Of a stretch of DNA of 64,000 nucleotides, positions 54,445 to 64,000 are shown piece after piece (position 1 is the stretch's first letter; each line of letters opens with the position of its first letter). The DNA is from Helianthus annuus (Eukaryota > Streptophyta > Magnoliopsida > Asterales > Asteraceae). The stretch covers positions 117,817,426 through 117,881,425 of the forward strand of contig NC_035448.2 of NCBI RefSeq assembly GCF_002127325.2, given 5' to 3'. The notes below the pieces were generated by a model. That model ran no database searches, was not told the origin of the DNA, and was given only the letters and a program-made list of their open reading frames with translations. The position numbers were made by a program, and so were the translations under genes.

Positions 54445-54935
54445 CTTTCTGCCGAAAGTTGGTTCACCAACCAATCATCTTTCTCACCAACCTGTCACCT
54501 TTTCGTCAGTTGTGTCAGAAGCGATCGAAGGATATCTTTCGATATCGAACGATCATCATTCGATCAAGGAAGGCTCGATAGATAATCATCTTTCGACCCA
54601 TCCTTCGGAGTTGGTAACTTAACCTTTGATACAGGGAATCTAGTTCGAAGGATAGTTATACGAAAGATAAGGATCATTTCATTGTGAATCTTTCGAGATT
54701 AGTGTTCGAAAGATAAGGATCTTTCATTGTGAATCTTTCGTGATCAGTGTTCGAAAGATAAGGATCTTTCATTGTGAATCTTTCATGATCTTTATTCGAA
54801 AGATAAGGATCTTTCAAATTGTGAATCTTTCGAAGTCTTTGTTCGAAACTCAACAGTGATCTTTCGAACACTGTTGATCCTTCGAACAAGTCTTGATCTT
54901 TCGAACAAGTCAGTATCTTTCAATTCGTGTCTGTT
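54445..54935 (+). repeat. Leader hairpin and TCGAAAGATC array (element F)
   Basis: Hairpin CTTTCTGCCGAAAG at 54445-54458 (5 bp stem, TGCC loop), conserved in B and D. It is followed by TCGAAAGAT/ATCTTTCGA words in both orientations. These include about three tandem units of 55-60 bp, each with CGAAAGATAAGGATCTTTCA and GTGAATCTTTC (54700-54840). Confidence 0.85.
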
Positions 54936-54987
54936 TGAACTTTAACAGTTTGTGTTTGTGTAGGTCTTCTATTTATATTTCATCAAA

Positions 54988-57900
54988 ATGGGTTGTACAA
55001 GTCCTTGGGACTGGAGCATTGACTCACAATCTAGTCAAGAGCTAACCTCTGCTGCAGCTTGGGCGAAAAGTATGTTTCCACCGCCATCAATCAGTCCAAG
55101 TCAATGGGCATTGGTATCCAATCAGAGTCAAAGCATTCAAAACCTTTTGATTAGTGAAAGCGAAACGGGCAGCAACAATCGTCCACCAAAGTTGAATCAT
55201 ATGAACGACTTTCCATCATGGAAAAACCGCTTTCACACGTATGTTCAAGGGCAAAGCACCGATCTTTGGACGTGTTTCATCAATGCATTCAATGCTAATC
55301 TTGATGTTGCGGCGTCCACTTCAGAAGGTTATGCTAACATGCTCGAAAATGACAAGAAGGCTTATGAATTGGAGAAAAAGGCCTTTGCTACACTTACACA
55401 AGCACTCAACAAAGATATCTATCATCAGTTCTCCTACTGCAAGACCACGAAAACATTATGGGATGCCTTAGTTGCTAGAGGAGAAGGCAATGCAGCTACT
55501 CGAAAGTCTCGTCATGATTTGTTGAAGAAAGAGTTTGAATCGTTTCAGTTTTTGGAGAACGAAACTCTAAATGATACGACAACACGGTTCTATCATTTGA
55601 TTAGTGAAATGTGTGCTTATGGGGTTGTATCTACTCAACAAGACATGGTAAATAGGTTTGCTGACGCCTTACCTCCAAAGTGGAGTTCTTTTATTGAGTT
55701 GTTGAAGCATACTGGAACTCTAGACACGGTTAACATCTATGAGTTCATTCAGAAGCTGGAACATAAAAATGATGAAGAAATCAGGAAAGCAAAGCGTGCT
55801 CCCGCTCCTCAGAATACAGAAATGTACCTTCCAGGCTTCGATGCTTTGGCAAGATCTGCTGCAGCTCAGCAACCTAAACTGCAAACTGCATTTGTGTCCA
55901 ACACAAGTTCTCTTCCGTTTCCTCAATCAACTGCTGCTCCGGCTTTTGATCCGAGGTCATACATTCCTGTCCCAACACAGCCACAAGTCCAACCACCACA
56001 ACAACAACAGCAGGCTCATTATACAAACAATCCTCAACCTCAAAACCCTAACACAATCCGAGTCGATAATTCAAACCTTTCACACCTCAGCATTGAAGTT
56101 GCTAAGGAGCATATGGAAATTATCAATATAATGGTCAGTGCTTACTGTGGTTTGGTAGCAGGTCAGCTTGGAAACATCAACATGACCAATGAAGATTATC
56201 AACAGATCGACAAGGAAGAAATGGAGTTGATGGATATCAAATGGGCTTTTGCTAGTGCAGTTAGAAGGGCAAAAGATTTCATGGCTCGAACTGGAAGAAC
56301 TTCGTTGGAAGGAAAGAACGATACGAAGTATGGGTTTGATATCAACGCCGTTACATGCTTCAACTGTGGTAATAAAGGGCACTTCAAACGTGAGTGCACT
56401 CTACCAACAAAACATGGCAATCACAACCCTTTCAGAAACCAGACGAGTACTACAAATGTGAATGCCCAGCAAGAAAACCGTGAGAGGAGGATTGTGGCAG
56501 TTAATAACAATCAGGGCCAGTCTGGAACTTCAAATCCCAATCGGGCTTTGGCTGTTCAAGCTGATGAGGGATGTGACTGGTCTGTGCAGTTTGGTGAAGG
56601 TGATCAAGGAGGTGGAACAGCTTGTTATGCAAAGATCATCAAGCATGTTCATAAAGAAGAGCCCTCTGAAAGTGATGACAGTTCTGGTTATTCGGGTAGT
56701 TCTGATGAAGAAGGCTCTGTTTCTGGGGATAATCAATCAGAGTCTGATGTGAAGGAGGAAGCAGGTTCTGGTGTTGAGGATTTATTGAATGAAGCTGATG
56801 ATCTTATATGTCAGAAATCAATTCTGATCAAGAAGGCTGCTACTGCATCCAGGGAAATGGAAAAGTTCTTTTCTGAAGACGGATCTTTTTCTTTTCAAAC
56901 TGCTTTTATGACAAATGTGTCATCCTCTTCGAGTCAGGTAAATTCTGAACCTCCTGCTCCTAATGTTTGTGAATCATGTGCTGAAATGAAGCTTGAACTA
57001 GAAAAGCTTCATAGTCATAATCAAAATTTGGTTATTGAACTTTCCAAATGCAAAGAGGCAAATATGGCTTTAACTCGGAACGAAAAAGATTTTAAATCAG
57101 TAATTGAAACATTAAAGAAAAATGTGTCCGAAGTGAACAAAGTAGTTTACCACAAGCAAGTAAGTATAAATGAATACATTAACATTGTGGAAGAAACTAA
57201 GAAGCAATTAGCCATTACCCAATGCGAGCATGATGCGATTAAACAAAAATTGGAAAGTTATTCTAACTCCCAATTTGTGCTTGATCACATCATCGATGTT
57301 CAACAACCGAAGGGAAATCAGAAAGGCATAGGGTATAAGAAATGTCCGCCCCCGTTGATGAACAATTATACCAAGATGCCTGATGAGGAGGAAATGCCTC
57401 GGTATGAACCCAGTGTGCCTCTTGATGTTGAGGAATTTGCTGCTGGCCTAGGGTTCAAACCGGACAATTCTTCAGACACATCCTCTAAGGAACAAGAAAC
57501 TTCTTCATCCATGAAGCAAAGTCCTCCAATTATCGAGGACTATGAGACATCGGATGATGAATCAGAAGTGGATGTAAATGATCAGAATAAATCACTTAAC
57601 AAGATGAAAGGAGTAGTTATTCCACGAGAGAATCACATTCTTTGTGATCCTGATACTCCTGATGTCTCATCTGTTAAGAACCAAGTGATTGATTCTGTCA
57701 AAGTTGATAAGACATGTGTGTCTACTGTTAAAAACAGTAATGTGTTGTATACATTGGTTGGAGATAATAAAATCTACTCAGATCACGTTTTCCCAATTAA
57801 AAATGTAAATCAATCTTTGATTGACAAAGTCTTTGAAGACAACACAAACAAATTTTTGGGAAAAACACTTCCGGGAATTGTTGTAACACAATGTGATCCA

Positions 57901-58707
57901 ATTCCTAAGGCTGAGATTAGAAAACAGTTTGGTGATCAAAAATCTTCAACCACTCAACAACCTAGTGCTTCTAATGGTAAACAACCAGTCAAACGAGCTC
58001 AAAAGCATAAAGTCTCTCAGATGAAGTCTGAAACAAAAGGAGCTCGATTTCAAAAGAAAGCAAAAGATGTCAAGTTCGTGTCATCCAAGGGTACTGATAA
58101 GATTGAAACTTTTGAGAACAAATCTAACGCTGATTTTGTAAAACAAGTCACAATCTTAAAACGTAACAGTGATAACAATTACACTCAACGCACAAATGGG
58201 TGTGATGAAAATGCTAGTACCTCGGGTTCCACGAGTTCGACATCTTGTGGTCAATCAAGTTCTCCTAAATTTGTTGAAAGGAGAACATGTTTTAAATGTG
58301 GAGAAATTGGGCACATCATCAAAAACTGCCCAAATGCTCCAAAGAATAAATTTGTTGAGAAAGCTCCACCTGAAACAGTTCATCCTCAACGTCGGTCAGT
58401 TTCACCTAAACATGATAAACGAACTGTAAAAGAACAAGAAACTAAACAACGACGTAAGAACATGAAAACTGTTGAAAAAGCTTTAAAATCTGAGGTTAAA
58501 ACAGTTCAAAGGGAACCAAGTGTGTCACAACCTGTAAAACCAGAATCTTCAAAAACTGGTAGGCAAAAACGAACTTGGTTACCTAAGGCGGGTGACAATT
58601 CAAGGGGAGCAGTTGTTCTTGAAAACCATCAAGAGATTGATATCACGTTTCGTGATGCTCAGGGACGACCCAAGACCACTAAGGCTTGGGTCCCCATTCT
58701 CAACTGA
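54988..58707 (+). CDS. gag: gag of element F, intact (1239 aa)
   Basis: ATG 54988 (MGCTSPWDWS) to TGA, with no interruption. UBN2-type capsid region to about residue 300; Gln-rich linker (QPPQQQQQ). CCHC1 CFNCGNKGHFKREC at 457-470. Acidic stretch SESDDSSGYSGSSDEEGS. Coiled coil about 670-800. CCHC2 CFKCGEIGHIIKNC at 1101-1114. End KAWVPILN. It is the same length as B's gag, which supports the chosen ATG. It shows some unusual replacements, such as GNKGHF for GEKGHF in the first knuckle, that keep the zinc ligands. It would build the particle. Codon 650 (CAG) is the predicted splice donor boundary, so spliced RNA keeps the capsid and first knuckle only. Confidence 0.95.
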   Translation: MGCTSPWDWSIDSQSSQELTSAAAWAKSMFPPPSISPSQWALVSNQSQSIQNLLISESETGSNNRPPKLNHMNDFPSWKNRFHTYVQGQSTDLWTCFINAFNANLDVAASTSEGYANMLENDKKAYELEKKAFATLTQALNKDIYHQFSYCKTTKTLWDALVARGEGNAATRKSRHDLLKKEFESFQFLENETLNDTTTRFYHLISEMCAYGVVSTQQDMVNRFADALPPKWSSFIELLKHTGTLDTVNIYEFIQKLEHKNDEEIRKAKRAPAPQNTEMYLPGFDALARSAAAQQPKLQTAFVSNTSSLPFPQSTAAPAFDPRSYIPVPTQPQVQPPQQQQQAHYTNNPQPQNPNTIRVDNSNLSHLSIEVAKEHMEIINIMVSAYCGLVAGQLGNINMTNEDYQQIDKEEMELMDIKWAFASAVRRAKDFMARTGRTSLEGKNDTKYGFDINAVTCFNCGNKGHFKRECTLPTKHGNHNPFRNQTSTTNVNAQQENRERRIVAVNNNQGQSGTSNPNRALAVQADEGCDWSVQFGEGDQGGGTACYAKIIKHVHKEEPSESDDSSGYSGSSDEEGSVSGDNQSESDVKEEAGSGVEDLLNEADDLICQKSILIKKAATASREMEKFFSEDGSFSFQTAFMTNVSSSSSQVNSEPPAPNVCESCAEMKLELEKLHSHNQNLVIELSKCKEANMALTRNEKDFKSVIETLKKNVSEVNKVVYHKQVSINEYINIVEETKKQLAITQCEHDAIKQKLESYSNSQFVLDHIIDVQQPKGNQKGIGYKKCPPPLMNNYTKMPDEEEMPRYEPSVPLDVEEFAAGLGFKPDNSSDTSSKEQETSSSMKQSPPIIEDYETSDDESEVDVNDQNKSLNKMKGVVIPRENHILCDPDTPDVSSVKNQVIDSVKVDKTCVSTVKNSNVLYTLVGDNKIYSDHVFPIKNVNQSLIDKVFEDNTNKFLGKTLPGIVVTQCDPIPKAEIRKQFGDQKSSTTQQPSASNGKQPVKRAQKHKVSQMKSETKGARFQKKAKDVKFVSSKGTDKIETFENKSNADFVKQVTILKRNSDNNYTQRTNGCDENASTSGSTSSTSCGQSSSPKFVERRTCFKCGEIGHIIKNCPNAPKNKFVEKAPPETVHPQRRSVSPKHDKRTVKEQETKQRRKNMKTVEKALKSEVKTVQREPSVSQPVKPESSKTGRQKRTWLPKAGDNSRGAVVLENHQEIDITFRDAQGRPKTTKAWVPILN

Positions 58708-58729
58708 TGTTTTTAAATGACATGTGCAG
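56938..58729 (+). other. Predicted gag-to-pol intron, element F
   Basis: Donor CAG|GTAAAT at 56938 follows gag codon 650 exactly. The acceptor GTGCAG|G ends at 58729 and pol continues with GAT in phase 0. ACTGATG at the gag stop fits a branch site, and GTTTTTAAAT provides a U-rich tract. Length 1792 nt. Confidence 0.65.
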
Positions 58730-61700
58730 GATGTTCTAGGAGGAACTATTAACAGTCACTGGATTGTTGATAGTGGAGCATCCAGGCACATGACTGGCGA
58801 CTTACGGCTCCTATACGACGTGAGAAACATTAGAGGAGGGTATGTTGCATTTGCGGGAGACAAAGGCGGATTCATCACTGGAGAGGGAAGTATCTCCAAT
58901 GGCATCGTGTGCTTTGATAAGATCAATTATGTTAAGCAAATTGATCATAATCTTCTCAGTGTGTCGCAAATCTGCGATAAAAAATTCACCGTGCATTTTG
59001 ATGATGCCGGCTGCTATGTGCTGAAACCTGCATTCAAAATTCCACAAGAATGGATTCTCTTATCGGCTCCGAGAGTTAATGATCTTTATATTCTCGACAT
59101 GAGCCAAGCGATTACAACATCTGCACAAGTCACTTGCTTTGTCTCAAAAGCAACGGAAAAGGAGTCTATATCTTGGCACAGAAGAATGGGACACATTCAC
59201 TTGAGAAAGATGAACCATTTGGTGAAAAATAATCTTGTGAATGGTGTGCCTGTGAGAAGTTTTCATTTACAAGATATCTGTGTCTCGTGCCAAAAAGGGA
59301 AGCAAACAAAGAAGTCTCACCCTTTGAAGAAAATCAACACTGTCAGCATGCCTCTCGAACGTCTTCATATGGATCTTTTTGGACCTATGAAGCACAAGAC
59401 AACATTCGGAGATGCTTATTGTCTAGTTGTTACCGATGATTATTCTAGATTTTCTTGGGTATCCTTCATGGCACACAAGAGTCAAACTCCTGGCATCCTC
59501 AAGGATCTTCTTACAATGTTGGAGAATCTCTATTCGTTGAAAGTGAAGAGGATCCGAAGCGACAATGGAACCGAATTCAAGAATCAAGTTATGGATGAGT
59601 TTTGTACTTCTAAAGGCATTCTTCATGAGTACAGTTCTCGTTATACTCCACAACAAAATGGTGTCGCGGAGAGGAAGAATCGGACGATTATAGAAACTGC
59701 AAGAACAATGTTAGTAGAGTCGGAACTCCCTATTCAATTCTGGGGGGAGACTGTATCGGCTGCATGCTACACGTTAAATAGAGTTCTTACAGTAAAGAGA
59801 CATGGCAAAACTTGTTTCGAACTCCTTCAGAAAAGGAAACCGGATCTTTCTTACCTAGAACCGTTTGGTGCTCCATGTACTATGATTGAGCCGGATGGAA
59901 AGTTTGGAGCAAGAGCTATCGAGGGTTTCTTCCTTGGATATGCTACTCCAAATATTCGTGTTTGGAATCTGGCTACCAAAAAGATTGAGCTATGGAGTGA
60001 AGTGAGGGTTCAAAGGTACACGAGTCCTGTTAGGGCTCCGGGTGATCCGTGGATGTTCGATTATGATGGGCTATTTGACTCCTTCAATCTGCCAACCTTT
60101 GACGAAGAGTCAGCAGCGGCTAGGATGTTGTTGGAAAGTGACAACGCTGCTATCTCGCCTTTGGTTAGACCTATTGTTGTTGACCCACAAGCTTCTTCGT
60201 CTGTCAACAATATGGTTCAAAATGAGGTTTATGAAGATGCTGCTGATTATAATGAATCTTCTGAAGATGATGAATATCATGATGCAGCTGAAGGATCTTC
60301 GGCTCCAGTTGCTCCTGTTCAAGGTGCCTCTGTTGATACACCTCATATGCAGAATGTAGACACTGCTGAAGGGAATGCATCCACTTCTACACACATTCCT
60401 GGTGTGGAGTTGGTTGTTGATCTTTTATCTTAACAATTTGGGTATCAATGCACGTGTGCCAGAAAATCCTGAAATGAGGATTCATGATACCCACCCCCAG
60501 CAGAATATTATAGGAGATGTCCATCGCGGTGTGCAGACGCGTAATCAGCTGAGAAACAACCGGAATGCTGGTTTGTATTCAGCTATAAGAGAATCTTGTC
60601 AACAAAATGACTGGTCCTTCGCGTGTTACGTGTCACAAGAAGAACCAAAATCGTGGAAAGAAGCGTTGAAAGACAGTGCTTGGGTTGAAGCCATGCAGGA
60701 AGAATTGCAGCAATTTCAAAAGCTTGGTGTTTGGAAGCTTGTTGAAAGACCTGAGAACTACAAGAAAATTGGCACTCGATGGGTTTTCAAATGCAAGAAA
60801 GACGACCGTGGAGTGGTTACTCGGAACAAAGCACGTTTAGTCGTTCAAGGTTTTCGTCAGATAGAAGGGATCGACTACAACGAAGTCTATGCACCTGTTG
60901 CACGTCTGGAAGCAATTCGGATCTTTCTGGCTTATGCCTCATTCAAAGGATTCAAGGTTTACCAGATGGACGTCAAAAGTGCATTTTTACATGGTGTGGT
61001 TGAAGAAGAGGTATATGTCGAACAGCCTCTAGGTTTTGAAGATCCTATCCATCCGGATCGGGTTTGGTTGCTCAACAAAGCTCTCTATGGTCTTCATCAA
61101 GCACCACGAGCTTGGTATGCAACCTTATCTACCTATCTGCTGGAGAACAGTTTTCGAAGAGGTCTTATCGATTGTACTCTCTTCATCAAAGAACAAGATG
61201 GAGATCTTCTTCTGGTACAGGTATATGTTGATGATATTATGTTTGGTTCTACTAATGATGTCTTGTGTAGGAATTTCGAGCGCATTATGCAGGATAAATT
61301 CGAGATGAGTGCTATGGGGCAAATGACCTTCTTCTTGGGCCTACAAGTACAACAAACTGAGTCTGGGATATTCATCCATCAGACTAAATATGTTGGTGAC
61401 ATCTTGAGCTGGTTCCAGATGTCTGATGCAACGCCCATTGGTACCCCACTGCCACAAAATCACGGAATTACTCCAGACTTGAAGGGTGAAGCTGTTAGCC
61501 CCTCATACTATCGCGCAATGATCGGATCTCTCATGTACCTCACAGCATCAAGGCCAGACATAATGTATCCAACGTGCTTGCTTGCCAGATATCAAGTCAA
61601 CCCGAAGGCCTCACATCTTGCAGCTGTAAAAAGGATTTTTCGTTATTTGAAGGGTTACCCTGACACCGGTCTATGGTACCCTAGGGATAATAACTTTGAC

Positions 61701-62171
61701 TTAGTCGCATTCAGTGATTCTGATCATGGCGGATGTAAAATCGACGGCAAATCCACAACGGCTGGATGGCAGTTTTTAGGAAATCGCCTAGTCACATGGC
61801 AGTGCAAGAAGCAGACGTGCGTCGCTACATTAACATGCGAAGCTGAATACATTGCTGCCTCAAGTTGTTGCTCCCAAGTTCTTTGGATCCAACAACAATT
61901 ACGCGACTACGGTTTTGAATTCCTAACTACTCCTATTTACGTTGATAATTCTGCTGCTTTACAGATCACTAGAAATCCTGTGCAGCACTCAAAGACCAAA
62001 CACATCGAAATCAAATATCACTTCATACGTGATTGCTTTGAGAAAAGGCTAATCGATGTTGTTAAGGTCCACACCGATGACAAACGTGCCGACCTTTTTA
62101 CCAAAGCATTTGACAAATCAAGATTTGACTTTTTATTATTGGTAAACGGCATTAAGGTCAAGCAAGAGTAA
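58724..62171 (+). pseudogene. pol: pol of element F, single frameshift
   Basis: All domains are present: DSGAS, HHCC, integrase SDNGTEF and [11 protein letters not shown], and RNase H with CEAEYIAAS. One extra base at about 60427 (GATCTTTTATCTTAAC where B has GATCTTAATCTTAAC) shifts the frame and creates TAA at 60431-60433. This lies in the variable linker between integrase and RT. The second half is open to 62171. Substitutions at conserved places include YVDDIMFGS for [17 protein letters not shown] for SDSDFGGC and ILSWFQM for ILSRFQM. As it stands only protease-integrase could be made from a spliced RNA. Confidence 0.93.
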
Positions 62172-64000
62172 ACCAACATCGGAAAATCATTTTTGTAAAT
62201 ACCTTTGTGTTTTAAATTTGTCTTAGTTTGTTGATTTTAGGGGGAGTAAATCCAAAAATCGGAAAATCCAAAAACATCGAAAAATTTCAAAAACACAAAA
62301 ACAATAGAAAAACAAAAATGAGTTTCCTGGCGAGCAAAAGAGAAAATGATAGTACATCAGTGGTCTATCCAAACCTCTTTAAACCTTAAAATGAAAAATG
62401 ATAAGCAGCTCTATATAAGATGTATCGGTAGGCTCACAATCATTTTAAAGTGTGCAGGGTGATATAAACTTAAATCGACTGAAGATCAGGTGGGAACCAT
62501 TCATTGGCATATGGTCTTAGTACCGAAATTTCGTTTGATAGATTGCCGAGGTTCTGAGATATTCGGTCTTTATGCTGCTTATCATCTGGGTATCATGGTT
62601 GTATCTTTTATCGAAAAATAACGGGGACGCAAGTCTAGATCTTCCATGATACTATACATACGTGTACATATTACATACTGCATTCGACCTCAATAAGTGA
62701 TAAACAATCACATGTCCATATCAAATAAGTGATAAAATATCACATTTATCCGGGAGTCAAGTTCGTCTCTCTGCTGTACGAAAGTACTGACCTGTTCACG
62801 GACTTGCTCCTGTGCCCTCATGTATATGAAAATCAAGTTCCTCATCAATAAGTGATTATATCACATAGGGCTTGTTTTCAAATCAAAATAAGTGAGAATC
62901 TCACATCATATACGGTCAAACAGATGATAATCAGTATACTCACCGGTAAGATGAATTCTCGTGCATACCTTGATACGGGAATGTGTCGTGATGTGGATGA
63001 ACACCGGTCGGTAAGTATAAATCATACCTTAACGTATCCCCTCGCCATGATTACATCTGATAAGCTGAGCTAAAGTGGACAACAATACCGATAATTGTTA
63101 TAGGATGCTTATCTTAATGTTAACTAACTAAACAACAAGAGTGTTTTGACATGACCGTACACTGATATGATTCTCTTACCCTCGAAACTCGCAAAAAGAA
63201 TGTCTGTAAATATCTATTTACTGCTTAACTTTTATTATTTTATTTTTAAACAGTTTCGTCGTTTGGTGCATATCAGCACGACATTAGCGGTGATGTCGTT
63301 TGATAACACTCAAAGGATATTAAAATTGTTGTCTTTCGAAATATTAAAACACACCTAAAATCTGTTTTAATATAAACTTTATAAAAGCCAAAAAGATTTT
63401 ATTTCTACTTTATTTTCGATCGTACGATGTTGGAGCTCGAGTCTTCGTTACCTGAAACCTGAACGAAAACCGAATTGACTAAATCTTCATAAACGGTCGA
63501 AATTTGCATGTTTTGAAAGTTAAGAACTAAAATGGACAAATTTATTAAACTTTCAAACTGTCGGACGGTGTTTGATTGTAATATGGTCATACGTGTATCA
63601 TTTGTTTATACTAACTATTCCAAGCAGTTGTTCTCATTACGCGTTTAGATTTCTTGCATGTGCATATTCTAAAGGCTAGGAGAACATGGTCGATGACAAG
63701 CTTTGGAATGGAGACACGACGTGAAGGCGCTCAAAAGATGAAGATGATCGAGTTGCCGCTGGCCATCATCAACACCACAAGGATCTCACTTCATAAAGAT
63801 CAAGTGTCTCACGAGCATAACTCAAGGGGGAGCTTATGTTAAGGGGGAGTTTGTCAACACACTTCCTACACGATACGGGTAGTTTGTTGATACACTCTCT
63901 GCTTTCAAGACGTGAAGACTTTGAAGATCCTCCGACATCGAAGACTTAAAAGGACATCAGAGTCTTGAAGACACGAAGATCAAAGATGATCAAGATCGAG
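62172..64000 (+). other. 3' untranslated region of element F
   Basis: Contains TAGGGGGAG right after pol (about 62239), the four mini-hairpins at 62697-62711, 62729-62743, 62852-62864 and 62892-62904, and an ATG-less conserved open segment ending at 63842. AAGGGGGAG tracts lie at 63824-63832 and 63841-63849, the latter followed by TTTGTCAACACAC. An LTR-start-like AGTTTGTTGATACAC lies at about 63880. No env-like gene. The window ends before the true PPT. Confidence 0.85.

Larger units (their letters stand above)
53432..64000 (+). mobile_element. Element F: Sirevirus, 3' LTR beyond window
   Basis: 5' LTR, primer site, leader array, intact gag, pol with one frameshift and 3' UTR up to the penultimate polypurine tracts. 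Compared with B and C, the true PPT and 3' LTR should begin shortly after 64000. Subfamily I. The left target-site pentamer would be ATATG. Confidence 0.95.

Noticed and set aside
54988..55017. N-myristoylation of Gag F (MGCTSP)
   Set aside because: The sixth residue is Pro rather than Ser/Thr, and the equivalent start in A and B is MSC, so the motif is not conserved.

Overview
This is nuclear DNA from a flowering plant, most likely a eudicot. I lean towards Asteraceae, but only by inference from the abundance and style of the repeats. About three quarters of the window is Ty1/copia LTR retrotransposons of the Sirevirus type. The evidence for that lineage is a very long Gag with coiled coil, copia-order Pol (protease, integrase, reverse transcriptase, RNase H), an initiator-Met tRNA primer site TGGTATCAGAGC, and several AAGGGGGAG polypurine tracts. 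I saw no tRNA, rRNA, CRISPR or bacterial-type gene.

Layout. 1-8959: element A (minus), running off the left edge, with its gag split by a 1.17 kb solo LTR. 8960-12530: non-coding DNA ending in an ~870 bp TATGG/TATCG/TATAG pentanucleotide array. 12531-18895: element C (plus), 5'-truncated by that array and lacking the integrase core. 18896-19135: a scrap of another element. 19761-30900: element B (minus), complete, with identical 639 bp LTRs, 5 bp target duplication CGCAC and open gag and pol. 34298-36840: decayed pol fragment E (plus). 36927-48175: element D (minus), complete with target duplication CTTTC but with mutated ORFs and divergent LTRs. 52684-53431: a CACTA transposon end. 53432-64000: element F (plus), running off the right edge. 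Between the retroelements (19136-19760, 30901-33175, 36841-36926, 48176-52683) lie four to five copies of one host low-copy unit, holding LEUNIG-like, En/Spm-like and F-box/LRR fragments and a MULE-type transposon (49280-50016).

Main result. In A, B, C, D and F gag and pol are separate ORFs, and pol has no ATG at its 5' end. The offset between the two frames differs among copies (0, 1 or 2). Every copy nevertheless has a splice donor CAG|GT at the same codon boundary near gag codon 650, an acceptor GTGCAG|G at the start of pol also in phase 0, and a CTRAY branch-site-like motif overlapping the gag stop codon. Removing the ~1.8 kb between them would join the first half of Gag in frame to Pol in all five copies. 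I infer that unspliced RNA makes full-length Gag and spliced RNA makes a Gag-Pol fusion.

Other shared non-coding structures are short-motif arrays of matching type in the U3 and in the 5' leader, a set of four mini-hairpins in the 3' UTR, and repeated polypurine-tract plus LTR-start modules.
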